This document shows, piece after piece, positions 49,925-58,878 of a stretch of DNA of 64,000 nt; within the stretch, counting starts at the first letter, position 1, and the number at the start of each line of letters is the position of its first letter. The notes under the pieces were generated by a model. That model did not search any database. It was given only the letters and a program-made list of their open reading frames with translations, and was not told where the DNA came from. A program made the position numbers and the translations under genes. The stretch comes from an uncultured Ectothiorhodospiraceae bacterium (lineage in GTDB: Bacteria; Pseudomonadota; Gammaproteobacteria; Nitrococcales; Nitrococcaceae): the NCBI GenBank assembly GCA_913055565.1, contig CAJXKP010000007.1:1-64000 (forward strand), in the 5' to 3' direction.

Positions 49925-51061
49925 TCAAAAGCCCTGGCTCTCCGCCTGCTCCGCCCGGTCTGTCACAATCTCGTTCAGTGGCTCGGCTCGATTATCGAGC
50001 AACCGCTCAATGGCGTCCCGCTGTCTCTCGGCCTGCTCAAGGTAATTGTCGGCCTCATCGAGAGCCGCGCCCGCGGGGCCGAACGCCGAGGCGATCACAC
50101 CAACCCCGGCGATCGCGAGCCGCTGCGCGGACGACTCGCCGAGGTCGATACCCCGGCCGAAGCTCTCACTCATGCCGCCGGCGGCCTGTGCCGTAATCCC
50201 CCCCACAAGTGCCATGTTCGCCTCGGCGGTGCGGAGTTGCCCCTCGGCGACCTGCACCTGCGCCTCGGCCACGGCGAGGTAGTCCCGTAGGGCGCGTTGC
50301 ATGAGCTCGGCGCTGACAGCGGTATTAAATCGGCCATGGCCGAGGCTAGCGAGCGCCTCACCGCAGGCCACGCGGCCCGCCAACGCCGAGAAGCCCGCCG
50401 CTGCAACGCGATCATCATTATCGTGAGCACCGAGGCCTGGCCAATCGAGCTCCGCGTCGCCGTCATCCTGGCGCCCGTCGAAGCGGCCACCGCCATCCGC
50501 ATCCCCGGCGCCCGGCGCCGCCAGGGCGTAGGCAACATTCCGCGTTCGGCTATCGGCGACCAGTTGCAGACCATCGCTCGCCGTTGGCCGCGACCGTTGA
50601 CTGAGGGCACCGAGCGCACGACAAGTATCGAGCAGGTTGGCCGTGCCATCATTGAGCCGCGTCCGCACCGGCTCGTCGTTATCATTGAGTCGGATGACCT
50701 CAAGCCGATCCGCGGCCGTCGTGAGATCGGGGCCGCTTCGATAGACGCCATAGCGCAGATCCCCGGCGCGCGCATCCGCCAGGCCGAGCTCCTGCCAGGG
50801 AACAAAGCCCATTTGACCGGCACTGCAATCGGCCGCGCCATCACCATCCGAGGCCGGACAGGGCAGATGATGATTGGCCTGGACGAAGGCCACCAGGGAT
50901 TGCTCGGCGCGGCGCATCAACCGCTCCTGCTCAGTCCGCCTCTGGCTGCCGTTGATAGCGGCGAGATAGGCAACGACCGCAATAGCGAGCACGCCGAGCA
51001 GCGCCAGACTCAGGGCCATCTCGAGGAATGAGAAACCACGGCTGTGTTGCGGCGACGTCAT
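49925..51061 (-). CDS. Large minor prepilin, Cys-Pro/DGDG family, with C-terminal helical extension
   Basis: The 378-residue protein has RG|FSFLE (cleavage after Gly9, Glu +5). The family core (65-240) has HLPCPASDGDGAADC, PWQELGL, VAYALAAPGAGDADG and DDRVAAAG. After about residue 250 comes a helical region (YLAVAEAQVQVAEGQLRTAE), a hydrophobic Ala/Gly segment at 314-334 and an acidic tail. Asp-rich loops look like Ca2+ sites. It overlaps the preceding prepilin gene by four bases. Confidence 0.82.
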   Translation of the reverse strand: MTSPQHSRGFSFLEMALSLALLGVLAIAVVAYLAAINGSQRRTEQERLMRRAEQSLVAFVQANHHLPCPASDGDGAADCSAGQMGFVPWQELGLADARAGDLRYGVYRSGPDLTTAADRLEVIRLNDNDEPVRTRLNDGTANLLDTCRALGALSQRSRPTASDGLQLVADSRTRNVAYALAAPGAGDADGGGRFDGRQDDGDAELDWPGLGAHDNDDRVAAAGFSALAGRVACGEALASLGHGRFNTAVSAELMQRALRDYLAVAEAQVQVAEGQLRTAEANMALVGGITAQAAGGMSESFGRGIDLGESSAQRLAIAGVGVIASAFGPAGAALDEADNYLEQAERQRDAIERLLDNRAEPLNEIVTDRAEQAESQGF

Positions 51062-52155
51062 GGCAGCACCCCCTCCTCGTCCTTGGTGTCGGCGTCATCG
51101 TGCCGTTGGGTGCTTGAATAACCGCTCAGCCCGTCCAGTGCCCGGCCCTGGCTGACCCGTGTTTGCGCTGCCCCGATATCCTTGGTGGCCATCTGCAGGC
51201 GCGACGCGGTTTCCCCCAGCACCGCGAAGCGCAGAAAGTTGTTATAGGCAGTGGCGCGAATTTCTCCGGCTGTAGCGGGGGCGTCGTCGGTGCGCTCCGA
51301 GAACCCCTGCACTGTTTGGGCCGTGAATACGGCGAGCAGTGCCCCCGTAACCAGGACATCGACGCCGGTGATGGCGCGTTGGGTGATCGTCTTCTGGCGG
51401 TTCGTCTGCCTGACCCGCACGGCGCGCTCGCGGAAATCCTGGTACAGCGAGCTAAAGGCGCCGAGCTCAGTGCTCTGGGCCGCCTGATGGCCGCCGAGGT
51501 TGCTCCGGGCCAGCCGCGCCGGGCAGTCCAACCGCGTCGCCAATGCCGCCGGGCTGGCCGACTGGACGCGATCGTCGCCGTCGGCACCGGCCTCACCGGG
51601 CAGGGCGAAGCCATTCGCGTTGCGATGCGGCCCTTCGAAACGGCCATTAGCCCCGGGGGCAGCAATGGCGAAGGCCACCTCGGCGCCCGGCCCTTGACTG
51701 CCAACACGCACACCCCCGCCCGAGTTGCTGGCGATGGCATTACGCAGCGCCGCACAGTAGTCGAGCGTATTCTGTCGCTGCTGACCACTGCCAGTAGGCT
51801 GATGGGCCTCGGCGGGCGCCCGCGTCGTCAGGGCGGCGGCCGGCTCGTACCGGATATCGGTCGCGGGCTTGTCAACGCCGAGCGTCTGCCACGGCAAGGC
51901 CTCACCCGTCGCGCCACAATCCTCGCGGCCGTCGCCGTTGGCATCGGCGCAGGGCAGGCGATGCTCGGCCACAGCGTAGCCCTCCAGAGCCCGCCGTGCC
52001 ACCGAGAGCTTGCCGGCGGCGGGCGCGTCGGCGCCGCGGCCGGCCTCGATCGCCCTGGGCACGATCTGCCAGACGGCCAGCGACACCAGCCCGGCAATCG
52101 CTAGGGCGATGCTCATCTCCATCATCGAGAAACCGTCGATACGTCGATTCATCAT
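51058..52155 (-). CDS. Large minor prepilin, Cys-Pro/DGDG family, with second hydrophobic segment
   Basis: The 365-residue protein has DG|FSMME (cleavage after Gly8, Glu +5), RLPCADANGDGREDC at 66-80, LPWQTLGV at 87-94, VAFAIAAPGA and DDRV. Residues 261-280 (GVDVLVTGALLAVFTAQ) form a second, transmembrane-like hydrophobic stretch inside a C-terminal helical region, flanked by basic residues. The C-terminus is acidic. Overlaps both neighbours by four bases. Confidence 0.82.
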   Translation of the reverse strand: MMNRRIDGFSMMEMSIALAIAGLVSLAVWQIVPRAIEAGRGADAPAAGKLSVARRALEGYAVAEHRLPCADANGDGREDCGATGEALPWQTLGVDKPATDIRYEPAAALTTRAPAEAHQPTGSGQQRQNTLDYCAALRNAIASNSGGGVRVGSQGPGAEVAFAIAAPGANGRFEGPHRNANGFALPGEAGADGDDRVQSASPAALATRLDCPARLARSNLGGHQAAQSTELGAFSSLYQDFRERAVRVRQTNRQKTITQRAITGVDVLVTGALLAVFTAQTVQGFSERTDDAPATAGEIRATAYNNFLRFAVLGETASRLQMATKDIGAAQTRVSQGRALDGLSGYSSTQRHDDADTKDEEGVLP

Positions 52156-53450
52156 TGCGGTTGACTCCCTTGTATCGCGCCGGCCTGGTCGGCCGCGTCC
52201 AGCAATGCCTCACGCCGATTCCACGGCGTATTCGCCTGCAACTGATCCTCCGCGGCCCGGTAATCGGCCAGCGCGAGGCCATGCAGCGCTGCGGACGCCG
52301 ACAGCCCCCCTATCGAGACAGCGTGCGAAATGGCTGCGGCGCCGTACGCCGGGAGCGCCGGACAGGCGAAGGGATCCCACGGCGGCGGCAGCGGCGGGCA
52401 TTCCCTAGCCGCTCGCACCGCTGCCATGCCGTCCTCCACTGCCATCGCTGCTGACACAGCGGGGGCCAGCCCGACAAGGCTGAGACGCTGCGAAGAGATG
52501 CGAACTCCCCGCTCCGCCGACGTAGTGACCCAGTCATGCTGGGCGTTGACCTCCTCGACCACGGCGATGGTCAGCGAGACGGCCTCTAATGAACGCATCA
52601 GGGGCCCACAACCCAGCCGCCGGGCGAGGCCGCTGTGCCCCTGGGCGACGACGCGGTCGTCGTAGCCCGGCTGGGCGCCACGGTCCAGCTCGGCCATACG
52701 GGCATTCGATGCGGCGTTGGGGCCATCGAACAGATCGCCGTCGCCGTCGCTATCCCGGCCACCGGGGTGGGCCAGGGCAAAGGCCACCTCGCGACTATCG
52801 GTGCCTGCCAACTGCGGCCCGCCGTCGCCAGCCGTACGAGCCAGAGAACGGCATAGGTCGGCGGCCGAGGTGATATCGCCGTCCCGGAACTCGGCTTTGG
52901 GCGTGCCCAACCGCTCGACGCATTCACGAGCGGTGAGAGGGAGCCCGCTGTTGTCGAGCTCGTCATGGTTACGATAGCGCGCAAGGCCCTCAGCGGTCCG
53001 CAAACACTCACTCGTGCCCGGCTTGCCGTAATTGAAATCGTCGGCGTCCACCCGCGTTAACGTGACATCGGTGCCGGCATCGTCGACCATATAGGCGAGT
53101 TCCTGGGTGAGTCCGCTCGCTGCCGGATCGGGAACGCCCAGGGTCTGCCACGGCAGCGCCCCCTTCTCGTTGGGCGCAACGCAATCGCCATTATTCCGGT
53201 TCTCCAGGCCGTCGCCGTCGGTATCGGGGCACGGCAGCCGGTGATTCATCATCGCGAAACTCTCCAGCGCGCGCTCGCCCTCGGTGAGGCTGCGCTTCTG
53301 CTCACGCAGGCGCTCACGCTGGGAATCGACCTGGAGCCAGGCTAGGCCCGCTGCTAGAGCGCTGCCCACCAGCAGCGTCACCAGCAATGCCTCAATAAGG
53401 CCGCCCCCTCGCTGGCGGCAACGCGTTCCCTGGTATCGCCGGTATCGCAT
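52152..53450 (-). CDS. Largest minor prepilin, Cys-Pro/DGDG family, GspK-like size
   Basis: The 432-residue protein has the atypical cleavage site RG|GGLIE (Gly15, Glu20 at +5). It has RLPCPDTDGDGLEN (71-84), PWQTLGV, VAFALAHPGGRDSDGDGD (222-239) and DDRVVAQG. A C-terminal extension (from about 285) contains a hydrophobic Ala/Gly/Ser-rich region around 370-392. Multiple cysteines may form disulfides. Size is like pseudopilin GspK but sequence homology to GspK is not evident. Start abuts the end of the platform gene. Confidence 0.8.
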   Translation of the reverse strand: MRYRRYQGTRCRQRGGGLIEALLVTLLVGSALAAGLAWLQVDSQRERLREQKRSLTEGERALESFAMMNHRLPCPDTDGDGLENRNNGDCVAPNEKGALPWQTLGVPDPAASGLTQELAYMVDDAGTDVTLTRVDADDFNYGKPGTSECLRTAEGLARYRNHDELDNSGLPLTARECVERLGTPKAEFRDGDITSAADLCRSLARTAGDGGPQLAGTDSREVAFALAHPGGRDSDGDGDLFDGPNAASNARMAELDRGAQPGYDDRVVAQGHSGLARRLGCGPLMRSLEAVSLTIAVVEEVNAQHDWVTTSAERGVRISSQRLSLVGLAPAVSAAMAVEDGMAAVRAARECPPLPPPWDPFACPALPAYGAAAISHAVSIGGLSASAALHGLALADYRAAEDQLQANTPWNRREALLDAADQAGAIQGSQPQ

Positions 53451-54721
53451 CAGACACCTCCGGCCTGCATGGCCATCGTTTGCCGAATAAGGTCGTAGAT
53501 AGGCAGGAGCAGCGCCACCACCATGAACACCAACAACCCGCCGGCTAGGATGACGATCACGGGTTTAATGATCTCCGACAGCGAGGCGATGATGGTGTCC
53601 AGGCGGCTGCGGTACTCCCGCGCCAGATAGTTCAATTGCTCATCGAGGGATCCGCTTTCCTCGCCGACGCTGACCATGCGCACCACCATCGGCGGGAAAC
53701 CGCCGGCCAGGCGCATGGCGCCACCGATGGGCTCACCGCGCTGGACGGCATCGTTGAGCCGCTCCAGCCGGCGCTCGTAATAGAGATCCCGCGTCGTGCG
53801 CTGGAGGACGCTGAGGCTGGTCACCACATCCAGGCCCGAGCGAACAAGGATCGCGAGATGCTCCGTCATGGTCGCCATCCCCGATGCCGTGACGATGCGC
53901 TTGGTCACCGGTAGATAGTGGAGGAGGGTGTGGACGCCACGACGCGTCGGCTCATGGCGGCGATAGAGCATGACCATGGCGACGACGGCGCCCGCCAGGC
54001 CGGCCAGGACGATGAGGAAGTGATCGGCGAACATCGCTGAGAAAGAGACGAGCCAACGAGTTATGGCCGGCAGATCGGCGTTGAGGCGATCGAAGAGATC
54101 CCCGAGCTTAGGCACGACGTAGGTAATCCAGAAGCCCATGACCGCGAACAGCGTCGAGAAAACGAAGGCCGGATAGATCAGCGCGGTCCGTATGTTGCGG
54201 CGAATATTGATCACCCGTTCCATATGATCGGCGGCCTCCATGAGCATGCGGTCGACACTGCCGGAGCGATCACCGATCGCGATGAGATTGCGAACGGTCT
54301 CGGAGAAGATATCGGGCCGACGTGCGAACGCCTCACTAATGGGCACGCCAGCATCCATATCGTCGTAAAGCTGCTGCGCGATTTGAGCGATACCGTGTGC
54401 CCCGCTGCCGCGGCGCTCGTTAATGATCGTGCGTAACGCCTCCAGGGTCGGTACGCCAGCGGTTTGCATGACGCCGAGGTCACGCAAAAACGAGGTGCAA
54501 TCATCCGCTTTCACGTTGCGGGCGAACAGCCCGGCGACCCCCTTGTAGAGGCCAGTGACCGGCGCAGGGAGTCGCCACAGGCTGACGACGGTACCGCCGA
54601 ACTCGCCTTCCAGACGGAGTCGTGCCGACGTATCGTGCGCCACGCCGAGCTGATAGAAGCCGGTGCGCATCTTGCCGTGTGGCTCAAGGATGCGGTAGTA
54701 GTAAGTCCGTACCTCGCTCAT
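53450..54721 (-). CDS. mshG: Pilus assembly platform protein, GspF/PilC/MshG family
   Basis: The 423-residue inner-membrane protein has two GspF domains, near 70-190 and 290-410, each with an FLRDLGVMQTAGVPTLEAL-type or ILVRSGLDVVTSLSVL motif, and three membrane spans. It couples the ATPase to pilin extraction. The neighbouring ATPase and secretin suggest the MSHA branch. It overlaps the ATPase gene by four bases. Confidence 0.92.
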   Translation of the reverse strand: MSEVRTYYYRILEPHGKMRTGFYQLGVAHDTSARLRLEGEFGGTVVSLWRLPAPVTGLYKGVAGLFARNVKADDCTSFLRDLGVMQTAGVPTLEALRTIINERRGSGAHGIAQIAQQLYDDMDAGVPISEAFARRPDIFSETVRNLIAIGDRSGSVDRMLMEAADHMERVINIRRNIRTALIYPAFVFSTLFAVMGFWITYVVPKLGDLFDRLNADLPAITRWLVSFSAMFADHFLIVLAGLAGAVVAMVMLYRRHEPTRRGVHTLLHYLPVTKRIVTASGMATMTEHLAILVRSGLDVVTSLSVLQRTTRDLYYERRLERLNDAVQRGEPIGGAMRLAGGFPPMVVRMVSVGEESGSLDEQLNYLAREYRSRLDTIIASLSEIIKPVIVILAGGLLVFMVVALLLPIYDLIRQTMAMQAGGV

Positions 54722-56424
54722 GTCGCACCCTCCCCGATAGCGCGCTCGATCTCGTCGGTGGTCGTCTCCCCTTCGAGCACCCGCTGGCGTCCCGATTCGA
54801 GAATGGTGCGCATGCCGGTGGCCTCACAGGCGGCACGTAGGTCACCGCGGGGGGCATCCGAGGCGATCAGATCGGCGATGGTGCGATCCGGCAACAGCAT
54901 CTCGTAGACCGGCACGCGACCCAGATAGCCAGTCCCCCGGCAACGCTGGCACCCCGCGCCACGCATGACGGTGGCGCCTTCCGCGATGCCGAGCCAGCTA
55001 CGCGCCGCCTCACTCGGCGTGGTCGCGGTCTTGCACATCGGGCAGTTCCGCCGGGCGAGACGCTGGTTGATAACGCCCATGAGATTCTCGGCGATGGTCT
55101 CGACGTCGATACCGAGGATCTTGAGTCGCGGCACCACGCCGAAGATGCTGCCGACATGCAGGGTGGAGAGCACAAGATGGCCCGTCGAGGCGGCCTCGAG
55201 GCCCGCATGCGCGGTCTCCTGATCGCGGATCTCCCCCACAAGGATGATGTCCGGATCGTGGCGCAGGAAGTGGCGTAGGGCGTTGGAGAAACCATAACCA
55301 GCCCGGCCGTTGACCTCCGTCTGGCCCACCGCCGGCACCCGGTATTCGACCGGGTCCTCGACGGTCAGGACATTGCGCTCGACGATGTGTTGCATGCGCA
55401 AGGCGGCGTGGAGGGTCGTGCTCTTGCCCGAGCCGGTCGGCCCCGTGAGCAGTATGAGCCCCTGGGGGCTTGCGAAGAGCTTCTTTAATGCCGCGATATC
55501 TTCGTCGAGCACCCCGAGATCGCTGAGCTTATCCAGATCTCCCTGCTGACCCAGTAAGCGGAGCACCATTCGCTCGCCGTACTCGGCGATGACCGTGGAA
55601 ACACGGATCGTATAGGGCTGATCCAGGATCGTTCGGCTAAAGCTGCCGTCTTGCGGTAGACGCTGCTCGGCGACATCCATCTCGGAGCACAACTTGATAT
55701 AGCCCGTGAGCCGATCGCCCGCCGACGACATGGCGAGCATCGGGCGTAACACCCCGTCGACGCGAAAGAGGATATGCCGGCTGCCGGGACTCGCCGTGAT
55801 ATGGATATCCGAGGCGCGCTCACGCACCGCGTAATGGAGGATGTACTCCAGCAACGTATCCGGGCTGTAGACGCGATCGACGTCGCGATCGAGCTGGCGC
55901 AGCTCACGCTGAATGATCTCGTCGGGGGGATGCTCGGCGAAGAAGAAATGCTGGCGGATAGCCTGATTAACGCGCGCAAACTCACCCTGCTGGAAGCGCA
56001 CTTGCCAACCGGTGCGCCGCCACACGAGCTCGCTCACCTCGCCGGGGTCAGCGTCTCCGATAAGGACCGTCACCACAGTCTGATTGGTCGAGCCGACGAC
56101 GGTGTCAAGCGGGAGAAATCCCCGCGCCAGACAGAGTGCCTGGTTGAACAGGCGAGTGGCCTCGGGCGTAGGCTCCGACGCCCAGTCCTTATCCAAGAAT
56201 TCGATACCATGCCCGTACTGATCCGCGAGGATGCGGGCAACTTCCTTCTCCGTCACCAGTCCCAGGGAGACGAGCATGTTGCCGAGGCGACCGCCCTCGA
56301 CGGCTTGTTTCTGCAAAACAAGATCCAGCTCCGTGTCGTTCAACAATCCCCGTTCGAGGACCATCTGTCCCATCCGCCGTACGGCCGCGTTATCGCCGCC
56401 ACTCGATTCAGCCAATGTCGCCAT
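54718..56424 (-). CDS. mshE: Pilus assembly/extension ATPase with MshEN-like N-domain
   Basis: The 568-residue GspE/PilB-family ATPase has tandem MshEN-like motifs at 17-46 and 47-77 (RLGNMLVSLGLVTEKEV is the second), which in Vibrio MshE bind c-di-GMP. The catalytic part has Walker A GPTGSGKSTT with Lys334, an Asp box, VGEIRDQETA, and a zinc-type tetracysteine: Cys461, Cys464, Cys492, Cys495. No separate retraction ATPase is present in the window. Confidence 0.93.
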   Translation of the reverse strand: MATLAESSGGDNAAVRRMGQMVLERGLLNDTELDLVLQKQAVEGGRLGNMLVSLGLVTEKEVARILADQYGHGIEFLDKDWASEPTPEATRLFNQALCLARGFLPLDTVVGSTNQTVVTVLIGDADPGEVSELVWRRTGWQVRFQQGEFARVNQAIRQHFFFAEHPPDEIIQRELRQLDRDVDRVYSPDTLLEYILHYAVRERASDIHITASPGSRHILFRVDGVLRPMLAMSSAGDRLTGYIKLCSEMDVAEQRLPQDGSFSRTILDQPYTIRVSTVIAEYGERMVLRLLGQQGDLDKLSDLGVLDEDIAALKKLFASPQGLILLTGPTGSGKSTTLHAALRMQHIVERNVLTVEDPVEYRVPAVGQTEVNGRAGYGFSNALRHFLRHDPDIILVGEIRDQETAHAGLEAASTGHLVLSTLHVGSIFGVVPRLKILGIDVETIAENLMGVINQRLARRNCPMCKTATTPSEAARSWLGIAEGATVMRGAGCQRCRGTGYLGRVPVYEMLLPDRTIADLIASDAPRGDLRAACEATGMRTILESGRQRVLEGETTTDEIERAIGEGAT

Positions 56425-56472
56425 AGCCCGGCCCCCTGGATTGATCCCGATCCGGCACTCGATTGGTCACGC

Positions 56473-57066
56473 TCATCGCCGTAAGCGTTGTCGTGCGCCC
56501 GCCAGAGCGTCCGATGCCGGATTGTGCTCAAGGGCCTGTTCCAAGACCTCGCGCGCGGCGTCGCGCCGATCCGCACGCTGATGCAGATACGCAAGATTCA
56601 GTGCCGCGTTCTCATCCCCCGGCCGCGTCGCCAGGACCTGCTGGAATTGGCGTTTGGCCCGTTGATCTCGGCCGCGCTTGAGTTGATACCAACCCACCAG
56701 CCGCGTATGGAGGCTACGACGCCCCGGTAGCTGATCATCGATATGTGCCAGAGCGAGCTCGGCACGCTCCCACTGCTCGGCGGCCACCGCGCGCAGAACA
56801 CGGCGATGCAACCGGCGCAATTCGGCCACGCCACCCCCGGCATCATCGGATTGCCCTCGGGGCGATGCCGTAGCGCTAGCATCGGGGCCGCCGGTCGCCG
56901 CGTTCTCTCCGGAACCACTGGTTTCGGCCGCCCACACAGGGGTGGGTGTCGCCACAACAACAACTAACCCGGTCACCATCCATCGACGAAACCGCCGTCC
57001 GACCCCGCGTTGCGCATCCCGGCGACGCTTGTCGATGGGTAGACCAACACTGCGAACCTGTCTCAT
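56473..57066 (-). CDS. TPR-repeat protein, MshN-like
   Basis: The 197-residue protein has a basic N-terminus, one membrane helix or signal anchor (about 29-46, VTGLVVVVATPTPVWA), a Gly/Ser/Ala linker and at least two TPR-like units ending in QRADRRDAAREVLEQALEHN. In msh clusters a TPR protein (MshN) sits between the secretin and ATPase genes, as here. It overlaps the secretin gene by four bases. Confidence 0.75.
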   Translation of the reverse strand: MRQVRSVGLPIDKRRRDAQRGVGRRFRRWMVTGLVVVVATPTPVWAAETSGSGENAATGGPDASATASPRGQSDDAGGGVAELRRLHRRVLRAVAAEQWERAELALAHIDDQLPGRRSLHTRLVGWYQLKRGRDQRAKRQFQQVLATRPGDENAALNLAYLHQRADRRDAAREVLEQALEHNPASDALAGARQRLRR

Positions 57067-58805
57067 TGAACTTTCACCCTTAGAGCGATAACCAGCTCGC
57101 GTGTCTCTGTCAGACGCTGGCGTTCGCCGAAGACGCCGCCAATAACCGGAAGCGATGACAAACCAGGCAGGCCCTGGTCGCGCTGGTCGGTACTGCGATC
57201 AATTAGGCCCCCGATGAGCACCAAGTCGCCATCGTTGAGGGCCAATGTCGTGGTGAGCCCCTTTGACTGGACACGTGGCAACGAGATCCGGTTAGCGCCG
57301 CCCACATTGACCAGATCCAGGGTGCCGTCGACGACGCTGGTTTGGAGAGGACGGACCAATAATTCGACCCGCCCGTTGCCTCGTATATAGGGCACAACCC
57401 CGACGGTGATGCCATCGAAGACGCTATCCGTGTCGACGTCCACGGTGACCGTCGACTGGCCACCGCCGGCATTCTGCTCACTGGATTCGGACTGACTGAC
57501 GAACCGCGAGGTCGTCCCGACGCTCAGCTGCGCGGGCGAGCCGTTACGAGCGAGGAGATTCGGATTCGACAGAACGGTGGCGTCGCCGAAGCGCTCGAGT
57601 GCCTCGACCACGGCCCCGAAATCACTCTCCTGGAAGGCAACGCCCAGCGAGCTACCGTCCCCGGCGTCAATGCTACGCCCCGGGATGGTCAACGTCCGCG
57701 ACGGCAGATCCGCGCCGCCGGAGGGAACATTGGTATTAATATCACCGAGTTGAGGCACCTCGCCGGTCAAGGTCGCGGCGAAGTTATCGCGCAGCAGCGT
57801 CCAATCGATACCGAAACGGAATTCGTCGGTAAGGGTCACATCGATGATCTGGGCCTCGATCGCAACCTGACGATTAACGGTCTCGCGCAGTTGGGCCATG
57901 TAGCGGTTAACCGCTTCGATCTTGCTAGGACGCGCCTCGACATAGAGCGTACCGGAATTGCGATCCAGCGAGACCGCACTCGCCACCTCTTTACTCTCCG
58001 GCTCAGACGCTCGCCCGCTGTTGGCGCCCCCGCCCGAACCGCCACCGGAACCGCTCGCACTACCACCGCTTGCGCCGCGGGATGGACCGCCTCCCCGTTG
58101 GCCGGGGGGGTCGACCCGAATGGTCTCTTTATCCGCGATGATGCGGGCAACGGTTTCACGCACGACCGAATAAGGGCGATCCGAGGCCCCGGATGTCGTC
58201 TCCAAGGTTTGGCTGCTACTGAGCTCCTCGGCGGTCGAGCCAAAGACATTGCCGCCATCGGAGGTGCTGAGCTCGTCCGCGGTATTCAGGAACTCAAGGG
58301 CGTAAACGCGCTCTTCTTTGAGTGTAATGCGCAGCGTGTTGCCTCGACGCTCGCCATGGACATCGTAGATCGCGAGGATATTCTCAAGCGCCTCACGCAC
58401 GCTGACCTCGGTCATGGACAGGGTGGCGCGTTGCGTCAAATCGTTGACGCTCGGATCCACGATGAGATTGACCGACGAGCTCTCCGTCAGCGCACGGGCC
58501 GCCTCGGTGATGCGCGCCCGCACCAGCTCGATGGTCACCACTTGCGCCGACAGCGGATCGAACTGAGGCTCTTGGGGCCGCAATCCGGGTAGCGATCGCC
58601 GCTGTTCGACCTGCTCGCGCATTCGCCGCGAGGCATTGGACAGCCGCTCGGACGCCTCGCCGGAACGCAATGGAATCTCGCCTTCCGGATTCGCCTCGGC
58701 TTGGCTCAACGCCGGTTCGCCTCCGGGCGGCAGATTCGCGCACCCGCTCGCGATAAGGGCGGACAGGGTAACCGCTAGACGCCAAGCGGTTTTTCTGTAA
58801 TTCAA
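57063..58805 (-). CDS. mshL: Secretin, MshL-like lipoprotein
   Basis: The 580-residue protein has a lipobox SGCANL (Cys22), a secretin N/STN domain (RATLSMTEVSVREALENIL near 130), an N1-type domain after a Gly/Ser-rich insert (about 236-270) and a C-terminal secretin beta-domain with VLSNPNLLARNG and LTTTLALNDGDLVLIGGLI. It would form the outer-membrane pore. Closest match by layout is MshL/PilQ-type rather than GspD. First gene after a 73-base gap. Confidence 0.9.
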   Translation of the reverse strand: MNYRKTAWRLAVTLSALIASGCANLPPGGEPALSQAEANPEGEIPLRSGEASERLSNASRRMREQVEQRRSLPGLRPQEPQFDPLSAQVVTIELVRARITEAARALTESSSVNLIVDPSVNDLTQRATLSMTEVSVREALENILAIYDVHGERRGNTLRITLKEERVYALEFLNTADELSTSDGGNVFGSTAEELSSSQTLETTSGASDRPYSVVRETVARIIADKETIRVDPPGQRGGGPSRGASGGSASGSGGGSGGGANSGRASEPESKEVASAVSLDRNSGTLYVEARPSKIEAVNRYMAQLRETVNRQVAIEAQIIDVTLTDEFRFGIDWTLLRDNFAATLTGEVPQLGDINTNVPSGGADLPSRTLTIPGRSIDAGDGSSLGVAFQESDFGAVVEALERFGDATVLSNPNLLARNGSPAQLSVGTTSRFVSQSESSEQNAGGGQSTVTVDVDTDSVFDGITVGVVPYIRGNGRVELLVRPLQTSVVDGTLDLVNVGGANRISLPRVQSKGLTTTLALNDGDLVLIGGLIDRSTDQRDQGLPGLSSLPVIGGVFGERQRLTETRELVIALRVKVQ

Positions 58806-58878
58806 GATCCTATCTCCTGCTAATGATTACCGACCGACCGCTCGACCCGCTTTCACAGGCCGCACGACGTCGGATGAA

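Noticed and set aside
51163-52104. 313-codon plus-strand frame opposite a prepilin gene
   Set aside because: Antisense shadow in GC-rich coding DNA; the minus-strand frame has a prepilin peptidase site and family motifs.
57750-58592. 280-codon plus-strand frame opposite the secretin gene
   Set aside because: Shadow of the secretin coding sequence, with no homology or ribosome binding site.
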